Source: JALHSW01 sp038321755 (GTDB lineage Bacteria > Actinomycetota > Acidimicrobiia > IMCC26256 > PALSA-555). From it: a stretch of 64,000 nt of DNA. A program made the position numbers and the translations under genes. The first letter of the stretch is position 1, and each line of letters opens with the position of its first letter. Positions 39,818 through 48,785 of the stretch are shown one piece after another. Under the pieces are notes generated by a model, which did not search any database, was not told where the DNA came from, and saw nothing but the letters and a program-made list of their open reading frames with translations. Location of the stretch: positions 1-64,000 of the forward strand of contig JBBQFJ010000001.1 of assembly GCA_038321755.1 (NCBI GenBank), read 5' to 3'.

Positions 39818-41371
39818 ATGTGGCCCGCACCGCACGCTCAGGAACATCCCGACAAGTCCGCGTTCGTGATGGCGTCGACCGGCGAAGTCGTCACCTACCT
39901 GGAGCTCGACCAGCGCTCGAACCGGCTCGCGCGGCTCCTCTACGACCGGGGCCTCCGGTTCGGTGACCACGTCGCGATCTTCATGGAGAACAACGACCGC
40001 TACCTCGAGGTCGCGTGGGCTGCGCAGCGATCGGGGCTCTACTTCACCCCGATCAACTTCCACTTCAACGCCGAAGAAGCCGCGTACATCGTCGAGAACT
40101 GCGACGCGACGGCGCTCGTGACGTCGGTCGCGCTCTCGGAGGTGGCGAGCGCCATGACCACGCTCCTCCCGGCGAAGGTCGAGACCCGGCTCGTCGTCGG
40201 CGGCGCCCTCGACGGCTACGAGTCGTACGAAGCGGCGATCGCCGCGCACCCGCCCGAACCGCTCGAGGAAGAGCTCGAGGGGCACGCGATGATGTACTCG
40301 TCGGGGACCACCGGACGCCCCAAGGGGATCAAGTACCTCCTCGAGCGGAAGCCGGTCGGGAACCCGACCGCGGCGCTCGCCGGCTTCCAAGCTACCTACG
40401 GCGTCGGACCGGAGACGGTGTACCTCTCGCCCGCGCCGCTCTACCACGCTGCTCCGCTGCAGTTCTGCATCGGTGTCACCCGCTTCGGGGGGACCGACGT
40501 GATCCTCGAGCACTTCGACCCCGAGCTCTGTCTCGCCGCGATCGAGCGGTACCGCGTCACCCACGCGCAGTTCGTCCCGACGATGTTCGTACGGATGCTG
40601 AAGCTCCCCGAAGCGGTGCGCGCAAAGTACGACGTGTCGTCGCTGCAGACGGTCATCCACGCGGCCGCGCCGTGCCCGATCGAGATCAAGCGCCAGATGA
40701 TCCAATGGTGGGGACCGATCATCTCGGAGTACTACGCGTCGACCGAAGGCATGGGCTCGACCCAGATCACCAGCGAGGAATGGCTCGCGCACCCTGGCTC
40801 GGTGGGCCGGCCGTTCTTCACGACGCTCCACATCGTCGGCGAGGACGGCGAAGAGCTGGCGGTCGGTGAACCCGGCATCGTGTGGTTCGAGCCGGGCGAG
40901 CGTGCGATGGACTTCGAATACCACAAGGACGCGGCGAAGACCGACAGCACGCGCGACGAGCACGGCTGGTCGTCAGTCGGCGACATCGGGTACCTCGACG
41001 ACGAGGGGTACCTCTACCTCACCGATCGACGCGACTTCATGATCGTGTCGGGAGGCGTGAACATCTATCCGCAAGAGGCCGAGAACCTGCTGATCACGCA
41101 TCCGAAGGTCATGGACGCGGCGGTGTTCGGCATCCCCGACGAGGAGATGGGCGAGCGGGTGCACGGGGTCGTGCAGCCGATCGACATGGACGGCGCCGGT
41201 CCGGAGCTCGAACGTGAGCTGCTCGCGTTCTGCCGCGACCACCTCGCCCACTACAAGTGCCCGAAAGCGATCGACTTCGATCCCGAGCTTCCCCGCCAGC
41301 CGACGGGGAAGCTCTACAAGCGGTTGTTGCGCGACCGCTATTGGGGCGACAAAGAGAGTCGGATCGTCTGA
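39818..41371 (+). CDS. AMP-dependent acyl-CoA synthetase
   Basis: Forms an acyl-CoA from a carboxylic acid, ATP and CoA. The 517-residue protein has MMYSSGTTGRPKGIKY near residue 157-172, YYASTEGMG near 305, SSVGDIGYLDDEGYLYLTDRRDFMIVSGGVNIYP near 388-420 and a final PTGKLYKRLLRDRY with the catalytic Lys. ATG 39818 is seven bases after TAGGGT. It heads a catabolic neighbourhood (enoyl-CoA hydratase, acyl-CoA dehydrogenase) of the kind that degrades fatty acids or steroid side chains. Confidence 0.9.
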   Translation: MWPAPHAQEHPDKSAFVMASTGEVVTYLELDQRSNRLARLLYDRGLRFGDHVAIFMENNDRYLEVAWAAQRSGLYFTPINFHFNAEEAAYIVENCDATALVTSVALSEVASAMTTLLPAKVETRLVVGGALDGYESYEAAIAAHPPEPLEEELEGHAMMYSSGTTGRPKGIKYLLERKPVGNPTAALAGFQATYGVGPETVYLSPAPLYHAAPLQFCIGVTRFGGTDVILEHFDPELCLAAIERYRVTHAQFVPTMFVRMLKLPEAVRAKYDVSSLQTVIHAAAPCPIEIKRQMIQWWGPIISEYYASTEGMGSTQITSEEWLAHPGSVGRPFFTTLHIVGEDGEELAVGEPGIVWFEPGERAMDFEYHKDAAKTDSTRDEHGWSSVGDIGYLDDEGYLYLTDRRDFMIVSGGVNIYPQEAENLLITHPKVMDAAVFGIPDEEMGERVHGVVQPIDMDGAGPELERELLAFCRDHLAHYKCPKAIDFDPELPRQPTGKLYKRLLRDRYWGDKESRIV

Positions 41372-41388
41372 GCGCCAGGAGTCCGGTG

Positions 41389-42186
41389 GTGGATGCTTAC
41401 CGCGCGCTGCTCGATGATCTCGTCGCCGAGCAAGCGAGCCTCGACGACCTCGTCGCCTCGCTCGACGAGACGGGTTGGGACGAGACGACGCCCGCAGAGG
41501 GGTGGACGGTGCGCGACCAGATCGCGCACCTCGCCGCGACTGAAGAGTGGGCCGCGCTCTCGCTCTCCGATCCCGACGGGTTCCGCACCGAACGAGACCG
41601 GCTGCTCGAGGATGCCGTCGCGCGCGCGGAGGAGTCGAAGCGCGGACTGCTCACCCGCCGGCCACCGCAGGGCGCGTCGGCACTCGCGTGGTGGCGAGAC
41701 GGTCGGGGGACGACGGTCGACCAGCTCGGTGCACACGGCGCGAAGGACCGTCTGCCGTGGTTCGGGCCGGACATGTCGGCGATGTCGTTCGCGACCGCAC
41801 GCCTGATGGAGACCTGGGCCCACGGCGTCGACGTCGCGGATGCTCTCGGGATCGAACGGGTCCCGACGAACCGATTGCGGCACGTCGCCGACCTCGGCGT
41901 CCGGACCCGGGGCTTTGTCTACGTGTCGCGCGGACTCACCGCACCCGACGTCCCGATCCGGATCGACCTCGCGACCCCGGACGAAGACGACGTGTGGTCC
42001 TGGGGTCCCGCGGAGGCTGCGGACTCGGTGCTGGGCTCGGCGCTCGACTTCTGCCTCGTCGTGACCCAGCGTCGGAACCCGGCCGACACCGACCTGCACG
42101 TCAGCGGCGCCGCGGCCACCGAGTGGATCGGCATCGCGCAGGCCTTCGCCGGCGCACCGACCGACCATCGCCCACCGACCCGCTGA
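41389..42186 (+). CDS. TIGR03084/maleylpyruvate-isomerase-like DinB protein
   Basis: A 265-residue protein of the mycothiol-dependent isomerase-like superfamily. N-terminal four-helix bundle with EGWTVRDQIAHLAATEEWA, containing the first metal His, and LMETWAHGVDVADALG with another; a second domain follows. Function unknown but mycothiol-linked transfer is plausible. GTG 41389 preferred over GTG 41386 because GGAG is seven bases upstream of it. It follows the acyl-CoA synthetase by 17 bases. Confidence 0.8.
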   Translation: MDAYRALLDDLVAEQASLDDLVASLDETGWDETTPAEGWTVRDQIAHLAATEEWAALSLSDPDGFRTERDRLLEDAVARAEESKRGLLTRRPPQGASALAWWRDGRGTTVDQLGAHGAKDRLPWFGPDMSAMSFATARLMETWAHGVDVADALGIERVPTNRLRHVADLGVRTRGFVYVSRGLTAPDVPIRIDLATPDEDDVWSWGPAEAADSVLGSALDFCLVVTQRRNPADTDLHVSGAAATEWIGIAQAFAGAPTDHRPPTR

Positions 42187-42206
42187 GGCCTGCGATCGCT
42201 GTTTCC

Positions 42207-42258
42207 AGACCTGCGTCTCTGAGCGTCGAATGGGAAGGTGAGAGACGCATCCAGGTCT
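42207..42258. terminator. Imperfect hairpin between convergent genes
   Basis: AGACCTG (42207-42213) pairs with CAGGTCT (42252-42258) and GTCTCT (42215-42220) with AGAGAC (42241-42246), leaving a 20-base loop and a small internal bulge. It overlaps the stop codon of the enoyl-CoA hydratase gene. Likely a bidirectional terminator. Confidence 0.5.
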
Positions 42259-43057
42259 AGGGGGCGGGGAAGGTCGGGGGGCGCTTGGCGATGAACGCCG
42301 CGACGCCCTCGCGGCCGGCCGGGGACTCGCCGGCCCGGACCATGGCTGCGGCCTCGCCGGCGAGCTGCGTGTGCAGGTCGTTGCCCAGCGACCCGCGCAG
42401 GAGCTGCTTCGCGACACCGAACGCTCCGGTCGGCCCGGCCGCGAGTCGCGTCGCGAGCTTCTCGGACTCGGCGACGAGCTCGTCGTCGGGGACGACGCGC
42501 GTCACGAGGCCCCACTCGCACGCTTCGTCGGCCGACAGCGCACGGTTCGTGAGCGTCAGCTCGAGCGCGCGGTGCAGCCCGACGACGCGAGGGAGGTACC
42601 AGGTCGAGCCACCGTCGGGCACGAGCCCGATCGCGGTGTAGGCCATCATGAGCTTCGCCGACGCGGCAGCGATCACGAGGTCGGCACCGGCGACGAGCGC
42701 GAGTCCAGCCCCCGCCGCGCTACCTTGCACGGCGGCCACGACCGGAACCGGCAGCGCACCGAGTCCTTCGATCGCGGGATGCAACGCAGCGAGGATCTCG
42801 CCCAGTGCGCTCCCGAGCGCGTCGCCCGACTCGGCGAACGACTGGACGTCGCCGCCGCCGCAGAACCGTGGACCAGCGCCGGTGAGCAGGACCGCGCGCA
42901 CCTGCGGCGCGCCGGCGATCTCGGACACCGCCGTGCCGAGCGCGCGCGCGAGTGCGAGATCGATCGCATTCGCAGCGTCGGGACGATTGAGCGTGAGGTG
43001 CGCGACCCCGTCGCGGATGTCGAGGAGTACGGCGTCGGCGGAGGATCGTTCGGACAC
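42257..43057 (-). CDS. Enoyl-CoA hydratase/isomerase, PaaG-like
   Basis: Crotonase-fold enzyme of 266 residues. The oxyanion-hole segments are RFCGGGDVQSF near residue 65 and GSAAGAGLALV near 112. The segment AIGLVPDGGSTWYLPRVVG near 142-160 is the PaaG-type variant, with Asp rather than a pair of hydratase glutamates, so an isomerase role is favoured over hydration. GTG 43057 is the start. It follows the acyl-CoA dehydrogenase gene on the same strand, suggesting consecutive beta-oxidation steps. Confidence 0.87.
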   Translation of the reverse strand: MSERSSADAVLLDIRDGVAHLTLNRPDAANAIDLALARALGTAVSEIAGAPQVRAVLLTGAGPRFCGGGDVQSFAESGDALGSALGEILAALHPAIEGLGALPVPVVAAVQGSAAGAGLALVAGADLVIAAASAKLMMAYTAIGLVPDGGSTWYLPRVVGLHRALELTLTNRALSADEACEWGLVTRVVPDDELVAESEKLATRLAAGPTGAFGVAKQLLRGSLGNDLHTQLAGEAAAMVRAGESPAGREGVAAFIAKRPPTFPAP

Positions 43058-43075
43058 GGAGTCTCCAGTCAGCGG

Positions 43076-43117
43076 GCCGGGTCAGTGTGGCCGGGTCAGT
43101 GTGGCCGGGTCAGTGTG
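43076..43117. repeat. 14-bp tandem repeat, three copies, containing the stop codon
   Basis: Unit GCCGGGTCAGTGTG at 43076-43089, 43090-43103 and 43104-43117, exact. The TGA stop of the minus-strand acyl-CoA dehydrogenase (43112-43110) is in one copy; the other two supply TGA in the two remaining frames. Same layout as the repeats at 13416 and 51237 but unrelated in sequence. Confidence 0.95.
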
Positions 43118-44336
43118 GGAGATCACGGTACGGGAGGTCGACGTCGACCCGGGGCTCCGGCGGCAGCCCGAGCACGTGCTCGCCGACGATGTTGCGCTGG
43201 ATCTCGTCCGTCCCGCCCCGGATCGAGATCGACGGCGCGGTGAGGAACAACGTCTGCCACTCGCCGGCACCGTCATCGTCATCGCGGCCCTCACTGGCGT
43301 CGACGGCGATCGCGACCCCGGCCGGTCCCAGCACCCCGAGCGCGAGGTTCGCGGTCGCGGTGATCGTCGCGGCGCCCCGCAGCTTCATCCCCGACCCTTC
43401 GGGACCGGGCGGGCGCCCAGCGCGGGCACCGTCGCGGGCCCGGCGGGTCGTGAGCCGCATCACCTCACTCTCGACGTAGGCCGCGCGCACCGCATCGGCA
43501 CGGACGGGATGGATGTCGCGCGCCGCCGTGAGCTCGAGCAGCCGCTGCATCGGGGTGCCCATGCCGGTGTTGGTCGAAGTGGCAGCACCCCGCTCGTTGG
43601 CGAGCGCGGTCCGAGCGAGCGGCCAGCCCTCGCCGACGGCTCCGATCCGATCCGCGTCCGGGATGCGCGCGTCGTCGAGGAACACCTCGCTGAAGTGGGC
43701 ATCGCCGTTCATCTGACGCAGGGGGCGGACCTCGACCCCGGGCGCGCCCATGTCGAGCGCGAACGCCGTGATCCCTGCATGCTTGGGGACGTCGGGATCG
43801 GTGCGGGCGAGGAGGAGGCCCCAGCGCGCGTAGTGCGCGCGGCTCGTCCACACCTTCTGGCCGGTCACCCGCCACTCGTCGCCATCACGCGTGGCCCGGG
43901 TCGAGACGTTGGCGAGATCCGAGCCCGCCCCGGGCTCCGAGAAGAGCTGGCACCAGATCTCGGACCCGGTCCGGATCGGCGGCAGCCAGCGCGCCGCCTG
44001 CTCCGGTGTCGCGATCGACAGGACCGTCGGGCCGACCACGTGCAGTCCGACGAGGTACGGGTACAGGTCCGGCTGCTCGAAGCGCCCCAGCGCGCGGGCG
44101 ATCTGGCTGACCTCGGACGCGGACGCCCCCCGACCGCCGTGTTCGCGGGGCCAGGTCGGGACGGCCCAACCCCCGCCGGCGAGCACCTCGAGGTACGCGC
44201 GTCCGGGCGCCAGGTCGTCCTGACCAGCACCGAGCACCGTGACCGACGCGGCGAGATTCCTCGGCGCCAGGCGGCCCGAGATCGACGCGTCGATCTCGGC
44301 GCGCATCGCTTCGGCGCTCAGGGATTCGCGGCCCAC
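43110..44336 (-). CDS. Acyl-CoA dehydrogenase
   Basis: FAD enzyme introducing a double bond next to the CoA thioester. The 408-residue protein has WCQLFSEPGAGSDLANVSTRA near 132-152 (FAD loop), WRVTGQKVWTSRAHYARWGLLLART, and near the end SIRGGTDEIQRNIVGEHVLGLPPEP, which is the C-terminal family signature. GTG 44336 lies seven bases after TACGAT. Longer than medium-chain enzymes; similar to the FadE proteins of steroid or branched-acid degradation, but the exact substrate is unknown. Confidence 0.92.
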   Translation of the reverse strand: MGRESLSAEAMRAEIDASISGRLAPRNLAASVTVLGAGQDDLAPGRAYLEVLAGGGWAVPTWPREHGGRGASASEVSQIARALGRFEQPDLYPYLVGLHVVGPTVLSIATPEQAARWLPPIRTGSEIWCQLFSEPGAGSDLANVSTRATRDGDEWRVTGQKVWTSRAHYARWGLLLARTDPDVPKHAGITAFALDMGAPGVEVRPLRQMNGDAHFSEVFLDDARIPDADRIGAVGEGWPLARTALANERGAATSTNTGMGTPMQRLLELTAARDIHPVRADAVRAAYVESEVMRLTTRRARDGARAGRPPGPEGSGMKLRGAATITATANLALGVLGPAGVAIAVDASEGRDDDDGAGEWQTLFLTAPSISIRGGTDEIQRNIVGEHVLGLPPEPRVDVDLPYRDLPH

Positions 44337-44352
44337 GCGCTCGATCGTACGG

Positions 44353-47037
44353 CTACTCGCTGGAGATCGCGTCGAGCACGTTGAGGCGGGCGGCGCGGCG
44401 CGCCGGTGGCACGCCGGACAGCAGTCCGGCGAGTCCGGCGAGCACGACGAGGATCACGAGCTGCCCGACCGGCACCGAGAGCGTGATGCCTTCGCTCTCG
44501 AGCGCCTTGATGATCGCGATTCCGAACACGAGCCCGATCACGAGACCGAGCAACGAACCGAAGATCGCGACGATCACCGCCTCGCTGCGGACCATGCGCC
44601 GCATCTGACGACGGGTCATGCCCACCGCGCGCAACAAGCCGAGCTCTCGCGTTCGCTCGTAGATCGAGAGCGCGAGCGTGTTCACGATCCCGATGAGGGC
44701 GATCAGCACGGCGAAGAGCAACAACACGTACATGAGACCGAGGATCTGGTCGAACTGCGCGATCTGGCGATCCTTGAACTCGGCCTTGTTCTCGGCCTCG
44801 ATGCCACCGACGTTCTTCGCGACTTCCTTCACGATCGCGTTCGCGTCCTTCGTCGTCGCCCCCGAGGGCTTGCGGACGAAGACGAAGAGATCCGTGGCAT
44901 CGGTGAACCGCTGCTGCCACTGGTCGGTCGCCGGGTCGAAGCCCAGGAGGTAGTCACTGTTCGAGCCCGTGGCCTTGGCGTCGGTGAAGACCCCCGCGAC
45001 GGGAACCGCCTCGACCGCGGTGACGGCGGGGAATCGCATGGCCACGAAGGCAGCCTTGTGGCAGAGCACCCGGGCCCCGGAGAGCCCCTCGTCGGCGAAG
45101 CACGTCCGTTCGTCGGCAACGCTCTCGGAGAGGACCGCACCGCCCGAGCGCAGCGCGGCCTGATCGAGGGTGCCCCGGAGCGGCACCTCGCTCGTCTGCC
45201 GGAAGTTGGGGGTGACCCCGAGGACCTCGGTCGCCGCACCATCGACCTCCGCCGTACCGGAACGCCACTGGACGACAGTGCCCGGCGACCCGAACTGTTC
45301 GGTGAACTTCGCGCGCACCTGCGCCGCGGCGTCGGGAGAGAACGGGGCGAAGTTCTTCGGCGAGAGGATGAAGTCAGCGCGCGTCTGGTCGTCGATCGCC
45401 GTCGAGATCGTGGTCTTGAACGAGGCTCCGAAGATGGAGATCAGCGTCACGAGCGCGAGCCCGATCATCAGTGCTGCGGCAGTCGACGCGGTGCGACGCG
45501 GGTTGCGCATCGCGTTCTGCTCCGCGAGCACACCGGTGATGCTCTTGCGCCGCTCCGCCGGGTAGCTGATCACGCGCGCGGCCGGACGGGCGAGCAACGG
45601 GCTGAGCATGGAGACACCGACGAACACGACCGCGGCAGAGATGCCGACTGCGAGCGCCGCGGAGTTCCCTGAGGCACCGAAGAGCCCGTACGCGAGCACG
45701 AGCACACCGATGAGCGTGAGGACGGTGCCCCACACGTAGCGACGGTGCCCCGAGGTCCCCGTGAGGGTCTGATCGCGCAGCGCCGCGATCGGCGGAACGC
45801 GCGCCGCGCGGCGGGCGGGTGCAATGGCGGACACGAACGTGACGAGTGTGCCCACGATGAGGGACACGACGATCGTTCGCAGCTGGATGTCGAGCGGTCC
45901 ATTCGGCAGGTCGATCCCGAACGCGCTCAGGAGACCTTCGAGCGGTTTCACCAGCAGGATGCCGAATCCGAGACCCACGACGGACGAGAAGATCCCGACG
46001 ACCAGCGCCTCGAAGGCCACCGATCCGACCACCTGCCCGCCACTCGCGCCGAGCGCGCGCATGAGTCCGATCTCTCGTGTGCGCTGGGCCACCGTGATCG
46101 AGAACGTGTTGTAGATGATGAAGGCACCGACGAACAGCGAGATCAGGGCGAAGATCAGCAGGAAGGTGTTGAAGAACGACAGGTTCTCTTTGATCGCGTC
46201 GGACTGCTCCTTGGCGAGCTGGTCGCCGGTGATGGCCTGGAGCTGCGGGACTGCCGTGCCATCGGCGGACAGTTCGGCACGGAACGCGGGGAGCCGCTGA
46301 CGGATCGCGTCGCGCAGCTCCACTTGCGACACGCCGTCGTCAGCACGCACCTCGATCGAGTCCCACTGGTCGACGCGGTTCATCACCGCTTGCGCCGTCT
46401 TCGGGGTGAACGCCGCAAGGGTCGCGCCGGCGAGGCCGTCCTCCTTGCCACCGAACTCGAACACTCCGGTGAGGGTGAACGCACGCGGATCGACCGTCAG
46501 GAAGGTGATGGTGACCTTGTCGCCGATCTTGAAGTTGCCGTCCTGTGCGGTCTTGACGTCGAGGGCGACCTCGTCGGGGTTGCTCGGCTGCTGCCCGAGC
46601 TCACCCCGGTACTTGACCAGCTCGAGGGACTGGTTGACCGAGGCCTGCTTCGGATACCACGTCGTCCCGAACGTCGGCGCCTGGTTCTGGATGGCCTCGC
46701 CGTCCTTGCCCTGGACGAGCGCGTACTGGAAGACGTTGCCCTGCGCCTTCGCGACACCGGGCACCTGCCGGACGAGCTGATCGAGCGCCTGCGACACCGG
46801 CGGCCGCGTCTGTCCGCCGTTGCCGTTCTGGCCCTGGGCCTTGAACGGCTCCTTGGCGCGCACGACGGTGTCGACGCCTTTCGTCGCATCGACGAACAGG
46901 CTGTCGAACACGCCGCCGAGCGTGTCGGTGAGCACGAAGGTGCCCGCCATGAACGCGACGCCGAGGATGACCGCAATCGACGTGAGGGCGAGGCGGAACT
47001 TGCGCGCGAAGAGATTCTTCAGGGTGAGGTGACCCAC
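44353..47037 (-). CDS. MacB/FtsX-type ABC transporter permease
   Basis: Large permease of 894 residues with two FtsX domains. It opens with a cytoplasmic start and a helix (LALTSIAVILGVAFMAGTFVL), a large extracytoplasmic region (residues 45-270), three helices (about 275-410), a central helix pair, a second extracytoplasmic domain (about 540-720) and three final helices with SIYERTRELGLLRAVGMTRRQMRRM. The two TREIGLMRALGAS-like segments are the FtsX coupling motifs. It forms a unit with the ATPase, three bases away. Typical roles are lipoprotein or peptide export; no adaptor protein is encoded here. Confidence 0.9.
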   Translation of the reverse strand: MGHLTLKNLFARKFRLALTSIAVILGVAFMAGTFVLTDTLGGVFDSLFVDATKGVDTVVRAKEPFKAQGQNGNGGQTRPPVSQALDQLVRQVPGVAKAQGNVFQYALVQGKDGEAIQNQAPTFGTTWYPKQASVNQSLELVKYRGELGQQPSNPDEVALDVKTAQDGNFKIGDKVTITFLTVDPRAFTLTGVFEFGGKEDGLAGATLAAFTPKTAQAVMNRVDQWDSIEVRADDGVSQVELRDAIRQRLPAFRAELSADGTAVPQLQAITGDQLAKEQSDAIKENLSFFNTFLLIFALISLFVGAFIIYNTFSITVAQRTREIGLMRALGASGGQVVGSVAFEALVVGIFSSVVGLGFGILLVKPLEGLLSAFGIDLPNGPLDIQLRTIVVSLIVGTLVTFVSAIAPARRAARVPPIAALRDQTLTGTSGHRRYVWGTVLTLIGVLVLAYGLFGASGNSAALAVGISAAVVFVGVSMLSPLLARPAARVISYPAERRKSITGVLAEQNAMRNPRRTASTAAALMIGLALVTLISIFGASFKTTISTAIDDQTRADFILSPKNFAPFSPDAAAQVRAKFTEQFGSPGTVVQWRSGTAEVDGAATEVLGVTPNFRQTSEVPLRGTLDQAALRSGGAVLSESVADERTCFADEGLSGARVLCHKAAFVAMRFPAVTAVEAVPVAGVFTDAKATGSNSDYLLGFDPATDQWQQRFTDATDLFVFVRKPSGATTKDANAIVKEVAKNVGGIEAENKAEFKDRQIAQFDQILGLMYVLLLFAVLIALIGIVNTLALSIYERTRELGLLRAVGMTRRQMRRMVRSEAVIVAIFGSLLGLVIGLVFGIAIIKALESEGITLSVPVGQLVILVVLAGLAGLLSGVPPARRAARLNVLDAISSE

Positions 47038-47040
47038 CGA

Positions 47041-47802
47041 TCAGGCCCCCAGCTGCTTCATCTTGTCGATCACCGTGTCAGTCGTCGGACCCGTGATCTC
47101 GGCGACGATCTTCCCGTCGGCGAGGAACACGACGCGATCGGCGTAGCTCGCGGCACCCGGATCGTGGGTGACCATCACGATGGTCTGGCCGAGGTCGGTG
47201 ACGGCATGGCGCATGAACCCGAGGATCTCCGCGCCGGCCTTCGAGTCGAGGTTTCCCGTGGGCTCGTCGGCGAAGACGATGTCGGGGCTGCTCACCAGCG
47301 CGCGCGCCACGGCGACGCGCTGCTGTTGACCACCGGACAGCTCGGTCGGCTTGTGCGTGAGGCGGTTCCGCAGGTTCACGGTATCGACGATGCGGTCGAA
47401 CGCGGCCTGATCGGGCTTCTTCCCCGCGAGCGACAGCGGCAGCGTGATGTTCTCCGCCGCGGTGAGCGTGGGAATGAGGTTGTACGACTGGAAGATGAAT
47501 CCGATGTTCTCGCGCCGGATCAACGTGAGCTGCTTCTCCGACGACGCGCTGACATCGATGTCTCCGAGGAACACCTTCCCGGACGTGAGCCGGTCGAGGC
47601 CCGCGAGGCAGTGCAGCAAGGTCGACTTCCCCGACCCGGACGGCCCCATGATCGCAGTGAACTTGTGCCGTGCGAACTCGACGCTGACGTCGTCGAGCGC
47701 GCGCACCTCGGCTTCGCCGGAGCCGTACACCTTCATCGCGTTGACGACGCGGGCCGCGACGCCGGTCTCGGTCGGGGCGGCGTTGGGGGCAGTGGTGGTC
47801 AC
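47041..47802 (-). CDS. MacB/LolD-type ABC transporter ATP-binding protein
   Basis: Partner of the FtsX-type permease. Start set at GTG 47802 with AGGAG about nine bases before; 253 residues. Walker A GPSGSGKST near residue 60-68, Q-loop SYNLIP, signature LSGGQQQRVAVARAL near 160, Walker B VFADEPTGNLD near 181 and H-loop VTHDPGAA near 215. The PTGNLD Walker-B tail is typical of LolD/MacB/FtsE proteins. Confidence 0.93.
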   Translation of the reverse strand: MTTTAPNAAPTETGVAARVVNAMKVYGSGEAEVRALDDVSVEFARHKFTAIMGPSGSGKSTLLHCLAGLDRLTSGKVFLGDIDVSASSEKQLTLIRRENIGFIFQSYNLIPTLTAAENITLPLSLAGKKPDQAAFDRIVDTVNLRNRLTHKPTELSGGQQQRVAVARALVSSPDIVFADEPTGNLDSKAGAEILGFMRHAVTDLGQTIVMVTHDPGAASYADRVVFLADGKIVAEITGPTTDTVIDKMKQLGA

Positions 47803-47857
47803 GAGAGCAGCTCCTGCGGGGGACAGCGGATCGGAGAACGTTCCTCGAACCGCCACG

Positions 47858-48727
47858 CTACGCGACCGGCGGCCCCGTGGGCTCCGTGGGCACCGACGGT
47901 TCGTCGTTCCGGCTCGGATACCGCCCGGGGTCGACCTCACGGTGGCGCCCCGCCCACACGAACCATGCGACGCCGACGAACATCACGAGCAGGCTCACCC
48001 AAGCGTTGACGCGGAGCGGTCCGACCAGCGGTGCATCGTCGATGCGCAGGTTCTCGAGCCAGAAGCGCCCGAAGCAGTACAACGCGAGGTACAACGCGCC
48101 GAGCTGCCCGGTGTGGAGACGCCAGCGCCGCTCGACCCACAGCAGCGCGGCGAGCACCAGCAGGCAGTAGATCGACTCGTACAGGAACGTGGGATGGAAC
48201 GTCGCGTACTGTCCGAAGCCGGCAGGACGGTGCACAGGATCGATCTCGAGGCCCCACGGGAGCTTGGTGGGCTCACCGAACAGCTCCTGGTTGAAGTAGT
48301 TGCCGAAGCGACCGATCGCCTGCGCCAGGATCAGGCCGGGCACGATCGCGTCGACGAGCAGGAACGTGTCGAGGTGCTTCACGCGGCACACGATCAGCAC
48401 CGCGATGAGTCCGCCGGCGACGACACCCCAGATGGACAGCCCGCCCTTCCAGATCTCGAAGACCTTGATCCAGTCGCCCTGGAACTTCTCCGAGTCGGTG
48501 AGCACGTGGTACAGCCGCGCGCCGACGACGCCCCCGATCACGATCCAGACGACGATGTCCTGCCAGACCCGCTTGTCCTGACCCCACCGCGTCCACCGCC
48601 GTTCCGTCATCCAGGCGGCGATCACCACCCCGACGGCGAGTAGGACCCCGTAGATGTGCAGGGGGATCGGACCGACGTCGAGGGTCCCGTTCGAAGGACT
48701 CGGGATCGAGGCGAGCAGGAACGACAT
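47858..48727 (-). CDS. lgt: Prolipoprotein diacylglyceryl transferase
   Basis: Attaches diacylglycerol to the lipobox cysteine of exported lipoproteins, in the cytoplasmic membrane. The 289-residue protein has seven helices; IPLHIYGVLLAVGVVIAAW, WKGGLSIWGVVAGG and AIGRFGNYFNQELFGEPTKLPWGLEI contain the conserved Tyr, GG and RFGN(Y/F)-NQE residues. The ATG at 48727 lies seven bases after TACGAT. Several lipobox proteins occur in the window (10175, 48786). Confidence 0.95.
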   Translation of the reverse strand: MSFLLASIPSPSNGTLDVGPIPLHIYGVLLAVGVVIAAWMTERRWTRWGQDKRVWQDIVVWIVIGGVVGARLYHVLTDSEKFQGDWIKVFEIWKGGLSIWGVVAGGLIAVLIVCRVKHLDTFLLVDAIVPGLILAQAIGRFGNYFNQELFGEPTKLPWGLEIDPVHRPAGFGQYATFHPTFLYESIYCLLVLAALLWVERRWRLHTGQLGALYLALYCFGRFWLENLRIDDAPLVGPLRVNAWVSLLVMFVGVAWFVWAGRHREVDPGRYPSRNDEPSVPTEPTGPPVA

Positions 48728-48785
48728 CGGACGAATCGTACGGCGTTGCTACAGGATGATGGTCCCCGGCGCCGATACTCGTGTC

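Noticed and set aside
45745..48009. 754-codon open frame on the plus strand
   Set aside because: Antisense of the ABC permease and ATPase; no motif and atypical composition.
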